DNA of 64,000 bases from positions 62,001-126,000 of the forward strand of contig CANFOM010000006.1 of NCBI GenBank assembly GCA_947448725.1, read 5' to 3'. The notes beneath the pieces are model-generated. The model saw nothing but the letters and a program-made list of their open reading frames with translations, did no database searches and was not told the DNA's origin. Each line of letters begins with the position of its first letter. Position 1 is the first letter of the stretch. Positions 29,890 through 40,821 of this stretch are shown one piece after another. Origin of the DNA: Bacteroidota bacterium (lineage in GTDB: Bacteria > Bacteroidota > Bacteroidia > Chitinophagales > Chitinophagaceae). The position numbers and the translations under genes were made by a program.

Positions 29890-31169
29890 TCGAATAATTC
29901 AACACCCATTAATTTAATTAACTCTAATTGCGCATTACAAAGTTGATATTGATATTGTAATTGATTCAATAATGCCCTTTGATAATCGGAATTAGTAGAA
30001 GTAATTTCAATAGGAGTAGTAGTACCATTCTTTAATTTACTTACACTTAATTTTTGTGCCAATGCAGCTTGCTCAATTTGAGAAGCTGCATTTTTTATTC
30101 TGCTATTATTGCTATTGATATCTATAATAGCTGCTTGAATGTCTTTTTCAAAATCATGCAATTGAGAAACAACATTGGTTTCATTTAAAGCAACACTTCT
30201 TTCATGAATCTTAACTTGTTGCTTTGTTTTACCGCCATTAAATAAAGGCACCGAAAACCCAATACCTGCATTGTAATTGAATCTTGGGTCTTGTATGTTG
30301 GGCAAATAACCATTTCTTGAACCCACGCTTGCTTTTAAGCCAACATAAGGAAGCTCATTTAACTTGGTGATAGCCACTTCTGCCTTGGCTACACTTACTT
30401 TGTCTTTGGCAATGGCTAAACTAGGATTGTGTAGTATGGCCATTTGCATCGCTTCGTCAAGCGTATAATTTTTAAGCGTAATAGCCAATTGACCTTCTTG
30501 AATAGTACCAACACCAGTGGCATACTTTAATAAGTTAAGCAGTTTTTGCAAATTGGTTTCTACATCTATCTTGCGATTGATTTCATTGTCTATTTTAGAT
30601 TGAATCGTAAGCAGATCCAATTGTATGGCATTGCCATTTTTTAGTTGCACTTCTACTACCGATTTATTTTCGGCAAGCAATTGAATTACTTGATTTTGAA
30701 TCTCGATGGCTTTTTTTGCATAAATAATTTGATAATACAATTGACTTATTTGAAAAAACAAACTGTGTTTTAATTGCTCTGCTACATGTTTAGAAGTTTG
30801 TAATTCTAATTTTGCTTTTTCAATACTCGATTGTAATCGACCAAAATCAAATAAAGTATAAGATCCGTTTAATGCACCTGAAACATTGTGTTCTGGTGAA
30901 AATTGAAAAGTTTTTTCTCCAAAAGCTACTTCAATTTTAGGTTGCACATAGGCATAACTTGCATCGATGGTTACATCTGGATATTTATTTAGCTCTGTTA
31001 AAGCCAATTTATCTTCGGCCAATTGCACAGACTGTTGCACTTCTTTCACTTTTGGAAAATAAATCAAAGATTGATTTAATAAATTTTTAAGCTCGCCATT
31101 AATTAAATTTTGCGAAAAAGTATTGTTGTAAACAACAACAGCTAATAACAATAAGATTATTTTTTTCAT
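29886..31169 (-). CDS. TolC-family outer membrane efflux protein
   Basis: 427 aa; YTLFDFGRLQSSIEKAKLELQ; FSVPLFNGGKTKQQVKIHE. Confidence 0.88.
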   Translation of the reverse strand: MKKIILLLLAVVVYNNTFSQNLINGELKNLLNQSLIYFPKVKEVQQSVQLAEDKLALTELNKYPDVTIDASYAYVQPKIEVAFGEKTFQFSPEHNVSGALNGSYTLFDFGRLQSSIEKAKLELQTSKHVAEQLKHSLFFQISQLYYQIIYAKKAIEIQNQVIQLLAENKSVVEVQLKNGNAIQLDLLTIQSKIDNEINRKIDVETNLQKLLNLLKYATGVGTIQEGQLAITLKNYTLDEAMQMAILHNPSLAIAKDKVSVAKAEVAITKLNELPYVGLKASVGSRNGYLPNIQDPRFNYNAGIGFSVPLFNGGKTKQQVKIHERSVALNETNVVSQLHDFEKDIQAAIIDINSNNSRIKNAASQIEQAALAQKLSVSKLKNGTTTPIEITSTNSDYQRALLNQLQYQYQLCNAQLELIKLMGVELFD

Positions 31170-31206
31170 AACTCGTTTACTTTAAAGTGTAACAACTCTA
31201 TATATT

Positions 31207-32781
31207 TTAATGCGCTTCGGAAGCAGCTTCTGCTGCAGCCTTGTCCATTTTTTTACTGGTTCTAAGAAAAAACACAAGTGGAATAACTACTAAAAAGAAA
31301 ATACCCACTAACCTAAACGTATCCAAATAAGATAAATAATAGGCCTGCCTATCCACCGACATATCAATCATTTTAAGAGCGGTTTGTTTAGCTCCAGGTA
31401 AATCACCTGTTTTGGAAGCAATGCCTTGTGTTACCGCTGTAACCCTTTCCTGCCAAGCTGCCCCGTCAGAAGGCATATGTGCGATTAAGTTGGTACGGTG
31501 CTGAAAATATTGCTTCGCAACATAGTTGTTGGCCATGGCAATTCCAAATGCACCCCCCAATTGACGAATCATATTATTTAAGGAAATACCTGCTGCATAA
31601 TCTTTTGGCGCTAACCCTACCACTGCTTGGTTAATCAATGGTAATTGACTCAATGAAATTCCAAAAGCTCTAATTAATAAAGGCCAAAAGAAATCCCATT
31701 TGCCAGCATCCAAAGGCATGGCCGCACTATAAAAAGCATAGACGGCAAATAAGCTAAATCCTACAATCACAAAGGGTATAGGGGATACCCCCTTGCTCAT
31801 TAATTTACCTATAATAGGCATCATAATGACCCCTGCCAAAGTAGGAGGCAATAAGGAAATGCCTGTTTCGAAGGCAGTATACCCCATAATTCTTTGGGCC
31901 AATACGGGATAGACAAATACAGAAGTAAATAAACCAAAACCTGCTACAAAAGTAAAGATGGTAGTAAAGGCTAAATTTCTATTTTTTAATACCCGCAAAT
32001 TCACCGCAGGTTGCTTGATATTCAATTCATACAATACAAAAGAAATAAGCCCAATTATCGCTATTCCAGAGCAATAACGAATGGTTTCACTATTAAACCA
32101 CTCCTCCGATTCTCCTCTTTCTAATACGTACTGCAAACAACCAATCCCTGCCATGAGCAGCATGATACCAGTATAATCAATCTTAATGGCATCCTTGCCT
32201 TTACCCTCCCCAACTTTTTTATCAATGAAAGTGAAGGATAAAAATGTAGCTATAATTCCAATAGGAATATTGATCATAAAAATTAAAGGCCAGCTATTGT
32301 GTTCGATAATCCAACCGCCTAAGGTAGGACCTAAGGTTGGACCTAAAACGATTCCCATCCCAAACATACCGGCTGCAATAGGTCGATCCTTGGGTTCAAA
32401 AGCATCAAATAATATGGCTTGCGAAGTAGATAATAAAGCACCGCCGCCAATACCTTGGACAAACCTCCAAATAATTAATTCAATTAAACTATCTGATTGC
32501 CCGCATAAATAAGAGGCCGCTGTAAAAATAATCATCGACACGATGTAATAATTTTTACGGCCAAAGTATTCTGCTAAGAATCCAGTAAGTGGAATGATAA
32601 TCACATTAGCAATCGCATAGGAAGTAATCACCCAACTTACATCTTCAATACTCACGCCCAAACTTCCAGAAATATCGTTTAAGGCGACATTGACAATAGA
32701 AGTATCTATCAACTCCATAATGGCAGCTGATACAGTGGTAATTACAATGATGGTTCTTGCTAAGCCCTTAAGCGCTGCCAT
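31207..32781 (-). CDS. DHA2-family drug:H+ MFS permease (EmrB-like)
   Basis: 524 aa; 14 TM; MELIDTSIVNVALNDISGSLGVSIEDVSWVITSYAIAN; FVQGIGGGALL; GMGIVLGPTLGPTLGGWI. Confidence 0.92.
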   Translation of the reverse strand: MAALKGLARTIIVITTVSAAIMELIDTSIVNVALNDISGSLGVSIEDVSWVITSYAIANVIIIPLTGFLAEYFGRKNYYIVSMIIFTAASYLCGQSDSLIELIIWRFVQGIGGGALLSTSQAILFDAFEPKDRPIAAGMFGMGIVLGPTLGPTLGGWIIEHNSWPLIFMINIPIGIIATFLSFTFIDKKVGEGKGKDAIKIDYTGIMLLMAGIGCLQYVLERGESEEWFNSETIRYCSGIAIIGLISFVLYELNIKQPAVNLRVLKNRNLAFTTIFTFVAGFGLFTSVFVYPVLAQRIMGYTAFETGISLLPPTLAGVIMMPIIGKLMSKGVSPIPFVIVGFSLFAVYAFYSAAMPLDAGKWDFFWPLLIRAFGISLSQLPLINQAVVGLAPKDYAAGISLNNMIRQLGGAFGIAMANNYVAKQYFQHRTNLIAHMPSDGAAWQERVTAVTQGIASKTGDLPGAKQTALKMIDMSVDRQAYYLSYLDTFRLVGIFFLVVIPLVFFLRTSKKMDKAAAEAASEAH

Positions 32782-32786
32782 GCAAA

Positions 32787-33824
32787 CTATTTGTCAACGG
32801 TGATAAATACACTCATTCCTGCTCTCAATTTATTTTTGAAGGCAGCTTGATTGTTAATGGCAATTTTTACAGGAATTCTTTGGGTTACTTTAATAAAGTT
32901 TCCACTTGAATTGTCTGGAGGCAATAATGAAAATTTTGCTCCAGTGGCATCACTTAAACTAAGTATGGTTCCTTCTACAACAAGGTCTGGATAAGCATCT
33001 ATACGAATAGTTGCTTTTTTACCTTCTTGTAAACTTTCTAATTGGCTTTCTTTAAAATTAGCGACAATCCAATAACTGCTATCATTTACAATGGAGAATA
33101 AAGGAGTTCCTGCTTGAACAAATTGTCCAATATTAATATTCTTTTTCCCAATTTTACCAGCACTTGGCGTGATTATTTTAGTATAAGATAATTTTAATTC
33201 CGTCTCTTTAATTTTAGTTTTTTTCATGTCAATAAGCGCTAAAGCTCTATTTACATTTTCTTTTAAAACGGCAATTCTATTATTCGCTGTGGCCAATTCA
33301 GTTTGCGCATTACTTAATTCTTGATTAGAAGATGACAATTGAAATTCAGTTTCTTCTAATTGTTTTCTAGTAATGGCTTGTTCTTTAAATAAATTTTGAT
33401 CGCGTGCTAGATCCGTAGTAGTCTTTTTTTGTTTGATTGTTTTTAAATCAATGACTCCTTTATTATTTTTTAAAGATAAAATAGCATTTTCTAATTGTGC
33501 TTTAGCATTAGATACTTCGGCAAATGATTGTTGTAAATCTGCTTTTTGTTCTTCCAATTGCATTTGTAATTCTGCATCATCAATTTCAGCTACCAATTGA
33601 TTTTGTCCCACAGAATCATAATCTTTGATGGCTATTGTTTTCACATAACCCCCAATTCTGGTTAATACCGGCACAATAGAAGTCTCGATTTGCGCATTAT
33701 CGGTGGTTTCGTGTGTGATAGAAAAAACCACTTTTTTGCCCCCAAAATAAAGGGCAACGACCAAAAGTACGCTGATGACTACTTTACGAATATTGGCTTG
33801 TTTTTTAAGTTTTTGTTCCTCCAT
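32787..33824 (-). CDS. HlyD/EmrA-type membrane fusion protein
   Basis: 345 aa; TDNAQIETSIVPVLTRIGGYVKTIAIKDYDSVGQNQLVAEID; ITPSAGKIGKKNINIGQFVQAGTPLF. Confidence 0.9.
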   Translation of the reverse strand: MEEQKLKKQANIRKVVISVLLVVALYFGGKKVVFSITHETTDNAQIETSIVPVLTRIGGYVKTIAIKDYDSVGQNQLVAEIDDAELQMQLEEQKADLQQSFAEVSNAKAQLENAILSLKNNKGVIDLKTIKQKKTTTDLARDQNLFKEQAITRKQLEETEFQLSSSNQELSNAQTELATANNRIAVLKENVNRALALIDMKKTKIKETELKLSYTKIITPSAGKIGKKNINIGQFVQAGTPLFSIVNDSSYWIVANFKESQLESLQEGKKATIRIDAYPDLVVEGTILSLSDATGAKFSLLPPDNSSGNFIKVTQRIPVKIAINNQAAFKNKLRAGMSVFITVDK

Positions 33825-33905
33825 ATAGGTATATTAATTAAGGTGCTAAATTAGGCTGCAAATTAATTGATTTAAGTTGAAAAGTCATATTAATTTGATC
33901 TACGT

Positions 33906-35168
33906 CTATAGGGCAAAGTGAAGCCTCATTGAATAGATACACAATGGGCCTTTTCTGTCAGCATTAAAGCCAGGATTGAGTATGGTTTGATAATCCAAAG
34001 TCCCAAATAATTGATCTTTAATGATACTTTTTAAAACATACAACTCAAAAACATTTTCTGCAGCATAGTTGAGTTTACCATCACCTAATGTAAATCCCAA
34101 ACCCCCTTTTGATAAATAATTTTGATGTTCCTTAGATAACCCTGCGTTAATATAGGCCAATCCAATTTTGTCTAATTTATTCCCCCAGGTTCGTCCGTTT
34201 AATTCTACACCCATACTTAAACTTTTATCAATTTCCGTAAAAGCCCATGTTTCATTCTTACCATCATTCCAGCTAGTTTTAAAAAAGCCGCCCAAATGAT
34301 CATTGAATTGCTGTTCTAGATTTATTCCAAAGCCAAATTTTTGATTATGATAGCTCCTAGTTACTTCAATCGCAGTGTCAAGTGCCCTAGTATAATTACC
34401 CATAAACGCTCTATTTAGAAATACCAGTAATCGAATTGCCCCTGGATTACCAATTAAATTATATTTATTTACCCACTCACCGCTAAAGCCCCCACTTTTT
34501 GAAATATTCCAGTCCATCATAGACCCATTGGGCAGGGTGGGCATTAATGAATAGGCCAACCTAAACTCTTGATGCTTGTTAAAGTATTCAACCAATAGCG
34601 AAGGGGTATAGCCTTTAGTGTCTGCTGGATAATCCCATGCCCCATTACTCATCAAACCCCAATTTAAAAATTGAGTTCTTGGGTCATGACTGAATTTATT
34701 GTTATCAAAAAAATCGGCCAATGAAATCTTGCCAACAATCAAATCAAAATAATTATTTATATTTTTTTGATTTGAAAATATTTTTTTAAAATAAACTCTA
34801 GCAATATACAATCTCGGTTCGGTAGTGGTCACTCTAAAGGTTTCGCCATTAGGGGCGTCCCCAAGCCCAAGAACTTTACTTAATCCAGCACCAGCAGCAA
34901 TTTCAGGAGTCGCATATATAAATGTAGTTTTATTCAATTTTGCACCTAGGTATACGGTGCTTGTAAATGAAGTTGCATTTTCTTCTTGGTTAGTGAAACT
35001 ATTGGTCCCTGAATAAGGAACTGAAAAAGAAGGTTTGTATTGATTCACGATAGTCCCTTGTACATGAAAAAAATACTTCTTATTTTTTAAGACAGTATCT
35101 ATTTCTTGAGCCAATAGGGCGGCCGTCGAAAAAGAAATTAAAAGTATAGATAAAATATATTTTTTCAA
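33906..35168 (-). CDS. Carbohydrate-selective-porin-like (OprB-like) outer membrane protein
   Basis: 420 aa; signal peptide; FDLIVGKISLADFFDNNKFSHDPRTQFLNWGLMSNGAWDYPADTKGYTPSLLVEY. Confidence 0.7.
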   Translation of the reverse strand: MKKYILSILLISFSTAALLAQEIDTVLKNKKYFFHVQGTIVNQYKPSFSVPYSGTNSFTNQEENATSFTSTVYLGAKLNKTTFIYATPEIAAGAGLSKVLGLGDAPNGETFRVTTTEPRLYIARVYFKKIFSNQKNINNYFDLIVGKISLADFFDNNKFSHDPRTQFLNWGLMSNGAWDYPADTKGYTPSLLVEYFNKHQEFRLAYSLMPTLPNGSMMDWNISKSGGFSGEWVNKYNLIGNPGAIRLLVFLNRAFMGNYTRALDTAIEVTRSYHNQKFGFGINLEQQFNDHLGGFFKTSWNDGKNETWAFTEIDKSLSMGVELNGRTWGNKLDKIGLAYINAGLSKEHQNYLSKGGLGFTLGDGKLNYAAENVFELYVLKSIIKDQLFGTLDYQTILNPGFNADRKGPLCIYSMRLHFAL

Positions 35169-35216
35169 AAGAGGGCAAAAATAAAATAAATATATGATTA
35201 ACTATTTTAAAGTAAA

Positions 35217-38200
35217 TTAATTTAGTGTTGCCTTATGTTTATTTCTATTAAAGACCCAAAAGATGATAGGGAATACTAGCAAGGTCATCACCGTAGCTGT
35301 TACCAACCCGCCAATAATAACAATGGCCAAAGGCTTTTGTGATTCCGAGCCTATACCAGTGCTTATGGCAGCAGGCATCAGCCCAATAGAAGCCATTAAA
35401 GCGGTCATCACTACTGGTCTTGTTCTAACGATTACCGCATTTAATATAGAATCATTCAAAGAAAATTTCAGTTTTAAGTTATTGTGAAATTCCGAAATTA
35501 AAATAACTCCATTTTGAATGCATATACCAAATAGGGCTATAAATCCAACACCTGCAGATATTCCAAAATTCATACCAGTAAGGTGCAAAGCAATAATGCC
35601 CCCGATGATGGCAAAAGGTACATTGGTTAAAACCAATAAGGAGTCTTTTATATTACCAAACAATATAAATAATAAAACAAAAATGCCTATTAAGCTAATA
35701 GGAACCATTTGTCCTAGACGGCCAGTAGCTCTTACTTGGTTTTCAAACTCACCCGTCCAGCCAATAGAATAACCATCTGGTAATTTGATATTGTTTTCTA
35801 CATTTTTTTGTGATTCAGCAATGGTACCCCCTAAGTCTCTATCTCTTACTGAAAATTTAACGCCTATAAAACGTTTGGTATTATCACGATAAATAAAAGC
35901 AGGTCCGGTTACTTTTTTAATTTCTGCAATTTGTTTTAAAGGAATTTTAGCCCCTTGCATGGTAGGTACTTTTAACTCTGCAATATCTTTTTCATTTTTT
36001 CTAAATTCTTCTTGATAACGAACTCTTACTGCAAATTTCTTTTCTCCTTCAAATTTTTCAGTAGCTGTTTTACCGCCCACTGCCATTTCTAACACTGCTT
36101 GCGCATCGGCCACTTTTACGCCAAATGCAGCCATTTTTTCTCGATCTAAAATAACGGACAATTCTGGTTGTCCTAAATTTCTTAATATACCTACATCTTT
36201 GATACCACGTACATGTTCAATTTGTTTAATTACCTGATTGGCTATTTCGTCTAATTTATCTAAATCATCTCCATAAATTTTTACTGCATTTGATGCATTA
36301 ATGCCCGCTACTGCTTCAGCAACATTATCGATAATGGGTTGTGAATAATTATACCCGATTCCCTGATATTTACTTAAAGAATCATCCATTTCTCGTACTA
36401 AATCATCCATGGATATTTTTCTTCCCCATTTTTCTTTGGGCTTTAAATTTACTTGCATTTGTACATAATAAAAACCGCTAGGATCAGTTCCATCATTGCT
36501 TCTTCCTACCTGAGAAAGTACCCCATTTACTTCTGGAAATTGTTGTAGCTCTTTCCTTAATGAAGTAGTTTTAGCTACCGTTTCGGTTAAACTTTGACTC
36601 ATTGGAAATTTAGCTTCTACCCAAAGGGCCCCTTCATTTAATTGAGGTAAAAATTCAGTGCCTAATAAGGAAGCTGAGAAAAAAGTAATAAGCATAAAAG
36701 CCAATGAAGCCAATAGGGTTAATCGTTTATTTTTAAACGTCCACTGAAAGCCTTTTTTTACAGCATTGTTCCAAAAATTTACAAATCGATTATTTTTTTC
36801 TTTTACGTTTTTATTCAACAGTAGGTGGCATAAAACTGGGACTAAAGTAAGTGTAAATAATAAGGCCCCTAATAAAGCAAAACCTAGAGTATAGGCCAAT
36901 GGAGAAAACATTTTTCCCTCCACTTTTTGAAAAGAAAAAATGGGAAGTAAAGCCGTGATGATAATTAGCTTTGAAAAGAATATAGCTTTCCCTAAGCCTG
37001 TGCCTGTTTTTTTAATCACACTTCCAATGGCCAACTTATTAAATACGGCCATTCCTTTTTTATGAGCAATATGATCCAATGTCACAAAAATACCTTCCAC
37101 CATCACTACCGCACCGTCTATGATAATTCCAAAGTCCACCGCTCCTAATGACAATAAATTAGCCGACATCCCTTTTAATCTTAAGCATAAAAATGCAAAC
37201 AAAAGCGACAATGGAATGATGATGGATACCGTTACGGTTGTTCTCCAATCGGCCATGAATAGAAATACGATTACTGTTACAAATAAAATTCCTTCAAACA
37301 TATTATGCATCACCGTATCCGTAGTGTAATCCATTAAATTATCTCTGTCATAAAAAGTTTCCATTTTTACATCCTTAGGCAAAACATGCTCGTTTAAGTT
37401 TTTAATTTTTTCTTTAACTCGAGCTAAAACTTCTTTAGGATTTTCCCCTTTTCTCATCACCACAATGCCCTCTACCACATCATCATTACTATTCAAACCA
37501 ACCTGGCCTACTCTAGGCATGGCACTTTCCTTAACCACTGCTACATTCTTCACTAAAATTGGATTGCCATTGGCTTGATCTACAATAATATTTTCTATAT
37601 CCTTTATGGACTTTAATAAACCTACTCCTCTTACTACGTAGGCTTGCTTATTTTTTTCGATAACATCCCCTCCAACATTCACATTACTTTGTGTAACTGC
37701 TTCATACACTTTCGTAGGCGTAATGTCATATTTGGCTAACTTATTAGGATCTACACTTACCTCGTAAGTTTTTTCTTGTCCGCCAAAGGCTACCAAATCT
37801 GCTACCCCTGGAACAGCCCTTAATTGCCTATCAATGACCCAGGTTTGTAGCGTTAGCAAGTCTCTGGTGTCTCTTTTATCTGATTTTAAAACATATCTAA
37901 AAATTTCGCCAGTAGGCCCATAAGGAGGCTGTACGTCAGGCTCCACATTATCGGGTAGAGATACATTTCTTAATTGATTGTTTACCTGCTGTCTCGCAAA
38001 AAAATCGTCAACCTCGTCCTCAAAAATTATTTTAATTACAGAAAGGCCAAACATGGTAATACTTCTTACGCTTGTTTTTTTCTGCACTGAGTTCATGGAG
38101 ATTTCAATAGGCGTAGTTACAAACCTTTCTATTTCTTCGGCACTTCGTCCATTCCACTGAGTAACAATAATAATTTGCGTATTGGTCACATCAGGAAAGG

Positions 38201-38321
38201 CTTCAATAGGCATGTTTTTAAAGGCAACAAAACCCGCTATCACCAAAATTCCCACCCAGAAGAAAGTAAATGCTTTATTCTTAATGGAAAAAGCAATAAT
38301 ATTTTTAATAAATTTATTCAT
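35217..38321 (-). CDS. CusA/CzcA-family heavy-metal RND efflux pump
   Basis: 1034 aa; AFPDVTNTQIIIVTQWNGRSAEEIERFVTTPIE; GAVDFGIIIDGAVVMVEG; GISAGVGFIALFGICIQNGVILISEF. Confidence 0.95.
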   Translation of the reverse strand: MNKFIKNIIAFSIKNKAFTFFWVGILVIAGFVAFKNMPIEAFPDVTNTQIIIVTQWNGRSAEEIERFVTTPIEISMNSVQKKTSVRSITMFGLSVIKIIFEDEVDDFFARQQVNNQLRNVSLPDNVEPDVQPPYGPTGEIFRYVLKSDKRDTRDLLTLQTWVIDRQLRAVPGVADLVAFGGQEKTYEVSVDPNKLAKYDITPTKVYEAVTQSNVNVGGDVIEKNKQAYVVRGVGLLKSIKDIENIIVDQANGNPILVKNVAVVKESAMPRVGQVGLNSNDDVVEGIVVMRKGENPKEVLARVKEKIKNLNEHVLPKDVKMETFYDRDNLMDYTTDTVMHNMFEGILFVTVIVFLFMADWRTTVTVSIIIPLSLLFAFLCLRLKGMSANLLSLGAVDFGIIIDGAVVMVEGIFVTLDHIAHKKGMAVFNKLAIGSVIKKTGTGLGKAIFFSKLIIITALLPIFSFQKVEGKMFSPLAYTLGFALLGALLFTLTLVPVLCHLLLNKNVKEKNNRFVNFWNNAVKKGFQWTFKNKRLTLLASLAFMLITFFSASLLGTEFLPQLNEGALWVEAKFPMSQSLTETVAKTTSLRKELQQFPEVNGVLSQVGRSNDGTDPSGFYYVQMQVNLKPKEKWGRKISMDDLVREMDDSLSKYQGIGYNYSQPIIDNVAEAVAGINASNAVKIYGDDLDKLDEIANQVIKQIEHVRGIKDVGILRNLGQPELSVILDREKMAAFGVKVADAQAVLEMAVGGKTATEKFEGEKKFAVRVRYQEEFRKNEKDIAELKVPTMQGAKIPLKQIAEIKKVTGPAFIYRDNTKRFIGVKFSVRDRDLGGTIAESQKNVENNIKLPDGYSIGWTGEFENQVRATGRLGQMVPISLIGIFVLLFILFGNIKDSLLVLTNVPFAIIGGIIALHLTGMNFGISAGVGFIALFGICIQNGVILISEFHNNLKLKFSLNDSILNAVIVRTRPVVMTALMASIGLMPAAISTGIGSESQKPLAIVIIGGLVTATVMTLLVFPIIFWVFNRNKHKATLN

Positions 38322-38353
38322 TAATGTGCTTGTGTAAGATTTAAAAAAAGGAA

Positions 38354-39439
38354 TTAATCATTTAAGGCATCATACACCAACAATTGATTATTAGTCATGA
38401 TTTTTTCGCCATTTTTTAAACCGCTAGTGATATAGGCTATACCACCTACTTGTCTAAAAACCTCAACCTGTCTTGTTTCAATATTACTTCTATCTTTAAA
38501 AATCATTACATAGTTTTTACTTTTATCAAAAATAATTGCGGCAGAAGGAATGGCAATCATTTGTTTTGATTCATTGTAAGAAAGCTTAATACTTGCACTC
38601 ATTTCTGGTTTTAAAATAAAGTCAGGATTATTCAATTTAATAATTGCTTTCATTGCCTTAGTTTCAGGATCAATGATATTAAATATTTTATCTAACTTTC
38701 CTTTGAATACTTTATCTGGGTAACTTAAAGTGGTCACTTCCGCATCCACACCAACTTTAATATTATTGATATCACTTTCATTGATGTTGGCCACAGCCCA
38801 TACTTCATTGATTTCTGCTATGTCAAAAATATTGTCAGTTCGATCATTTCTTAACAACATGTCCTGATTAATTTTCTTTTCGATGATAAAACCATTCATA
38901 GGGGCTCTTACCTCGTAGATAGCGCCCTTGTTCATATGATAAATTTGATAAGTTTCTTGAATTCTATTTAACTGTGATAAGGCTTTCTCATATTCACTTT
39001 TAGCTTCTACCACATCTCTTTCGGCGTTTAACTTCCCTTCAAAAAGTTCCTGAATCACTTTATAATTGTTCTTTTTAACAATAACATCATTTTTCGCGTC
39101 TTCTAAATCTTTTTCATACCCTGCTACTTCAGTACTACGAATTGACGCTAGTAATTGTCCTTTTTTAACATAGTCGCCTAGTTCTACATATACCTTAGTA
39201 ACGTTTCCGCCTACAACAGGAAACACTTCAATTAATTTCTTATTGTCCGCAGTAATTTTACCAAAAAAACTTAGCTCATTTTTTAATTGCTGCGTAGAAA
39301 CTGTATCAAAGCTACTTGTTGAAAGCATTTTATTGCTCATGACATAGCCTTCTTTGATTTGTTTATTTTCAGTATCCGATTTACAACTAGTTATTAAAAA
39401 AAGATTTATTAATAATATAGTGGTTAAAATATTTTTCAT
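38354..39439 (-). CDS. RND efflux periplasmic adaptor (CusB/CzcB-like), lipoprotein
   Basis: 361 aa; LITSCKSD; GGNVTKVYVELGDYVKKGQLLASI; RAPMNGFIIEKKINQDMLL. Confidence 0.92.
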   Translation of the reverse strand: MKNILTTILLINLFLITSCKSDTENKQIKEGYVMSNKMLSTSSFDTVSTQQLKNELSFFGKITADNKKLIEVFPVVGGNVTKVYVELGDYVKKGQLLASIRSTEVAGYEKDLEDAKNDVIVKKNNYKVIQELFEGKLNAERDVVEAKSEYEKALSQLNRIQETYQIYHMNKGAIYEVRAPMNGFIIEKKINQDMLLRNDRTDNIFDIAEINEVWAVANINESDINNIKVGVDAEVTTLSYPDKVFKGKLDKIFNIIDPETKAMKAIIKLNNPDFILKPEMSASIKLSYNESKQMIAIPSAAIIFDKSKNYVMIFKDRSNIETRQVEVFRQVGGIAYITSGLKNGEKIMTNNQLLVYDALND

Positions 39440-39477
39440 TAATTGGTATTTATAGTTATTGATGATGATAGTAAAAA

Positions 39478-40752
39478 TTAAAATAAATCTTTATTGACAA
39501 CACTATTGAGGGCTTCACTGGATAGAACCATTGTTTTCTTAATTTCATTGAAGTGCGCCCTCATTTGATTGTAACTTTCTAAAAAATCAGTAAAATCAAG
39601 AATCCCGATATTCCCTTTTTTGAAATTATTTAGTACGCCTTGGTAAACAGATTCATAATTATCGATATTGGATTCTAATAATTGCTTATAATTGGTGTTG
39701 GCATCTAACCATTTTTTGTAGGTACTTACTACTTCCGCTTTTAATTTTAATTCCTCAGATTGACGATCTGTTTTAGCGACCGAAGTCATAGACTCTGCAA
39801 ATTTAATATTGCCTTGATTTTTATTCCATAATATTAGAGGTAAGCCTAAGGTTAAATTAATTTGATTATTAAAAGCGCCTCCATGTTGATCCCAAGAAGA
39901 ACCTAGGGTAATATCTGGAACCCTCATTGCTTTTTGAAGATTTATATTAATTTCATTGGTTCGTACATTTTGAATAGAAACACTATAATCTGGTCTGAGC
40001 AATAAGGCTTGTTGCTCGAGATCAAATAAATTCAACGGTAATGAAACTATATATTTATTAAAAAGTTTTTCATTGACAGAGGGTTTCAACTGAATACTAT
40101 CAGCTAGTAAAATATTTAAAGTGGCTTCTTCTTCTATATTACTTTTGATGGTTTCCATTCTTTCATTTTTTAAATCAAAAAGAAGCGATTGTAAACGTAC
40201 ATAATCTTTTATAGGAACATTCCCTTTGGCTGACTGGATTCCATAAGCTTTAACCAATGTATCTAAATTGTTGATTTGCTGTGTTGTTACATCCAGTTTT
40301 TTATTATTAAAATAGAGTGTATAAAAAGATCGCCTTAATTCAAATTTTAAATTTCTTAGTAAATCTTGAAATTCCAAAGTGGCAATCAGTTGGTTATTTT
40401 TTGCTAATTCAATTTGTGCTTTCTTTTTTCCGCCTAAGTAAATAAGTTGTTGGATGGAAGCTGCCTTTTGACCAGATTTTCCAATATCAAAATATTTTCC
40501 ATTATCCGGATTTCTGGCATTAAATTCAGAAGACAAATAAGGGTTATCCCACAATTTTGCCTGTATGGTTAAGGCTTTGGATCCTTCAATATTAAATTGT
40601 GCAGCTAATAAACTAAGGTTATTTTTTAAAAATATACTTTCACAATCACTTAGACTAGTTACTGTTTGTGCATTCGAATGATAACTTATTAATAATGAAT
40701 TGAATAAGAATAAATATTTGAACATGTAAAGCAAGCTTGATTTAAGTTGCAA
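39478..40752 (-). CDS. TolC-family (CusC/CzcC-like) outer membrane protein
   Basis: 424 aa; RDWDNPYL-like KLWDNPYLSSEFNARNPDNGKYFD; NLTLGLPLILWNKNQGNIKFAE. Confidence 0.88.
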   Translation of the reverse strand: MQLKSSLLYMFKYLFLFNSLLISYHSNAQTVTSLSDCESIFLKNNLSLLAAQFNIEGSKALTIQAKLWDNPYLSSEFNARNPDNGKYFDIGKSGQKAASIQQLIYLGGKKKAQIELAKNNQLIATLEFQDLLRNLKFELRRSFYTLYFNNKKLDVTTQQINNLDTLVKAYGIQSAKGNVPIKDYVRLQSLLFDLKNERMETIKSNIEEEATLNILLADSIQLKPSVNEKLFNKYIVSLPLNLFDLEQQALLLRPDYSVSIQNVRTNEININLQKAMRVPDITLGSSWDQHGGAFNNQINLTLGLPLILWNKNQGNIKFAESMTSVAKTDRQSEELKLKAEVVSTYKKWLDANTNYKQLLESNIDNYESVYQGVLNNFKKGNIGILDFTDFLESYNQMRAHFNEIKKTMVLSSEALNSVVNKDLF

Positions 40753-40777
40753 AGGTTAGTATTCTTCCTTTAGTAAC

Positions 40778-40807
40778 CCTTAAATATTACCTTAAATATG
40801 CCTTAAT
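40778..40807. promoter_or_regulatory. Candidate OmpR-family binding repeats upstream of RND operon
   Basis: CTTAAA-N6-CTTAAA-N5-CTTAAT (CCTTAAATATTACCTTAAATATGCCTTAAT), 26-55 bp upstream of the TolC start. Confidence 0.55.
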
Positions 40808-40821
40808 TTTTGAATTTTTAG

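Noticed and set aside
32186-32512. 108-aa plus-strand ORF
   Set aside because: Antisense inside the EmrB-like permease gene; no independent start signals or motifs.
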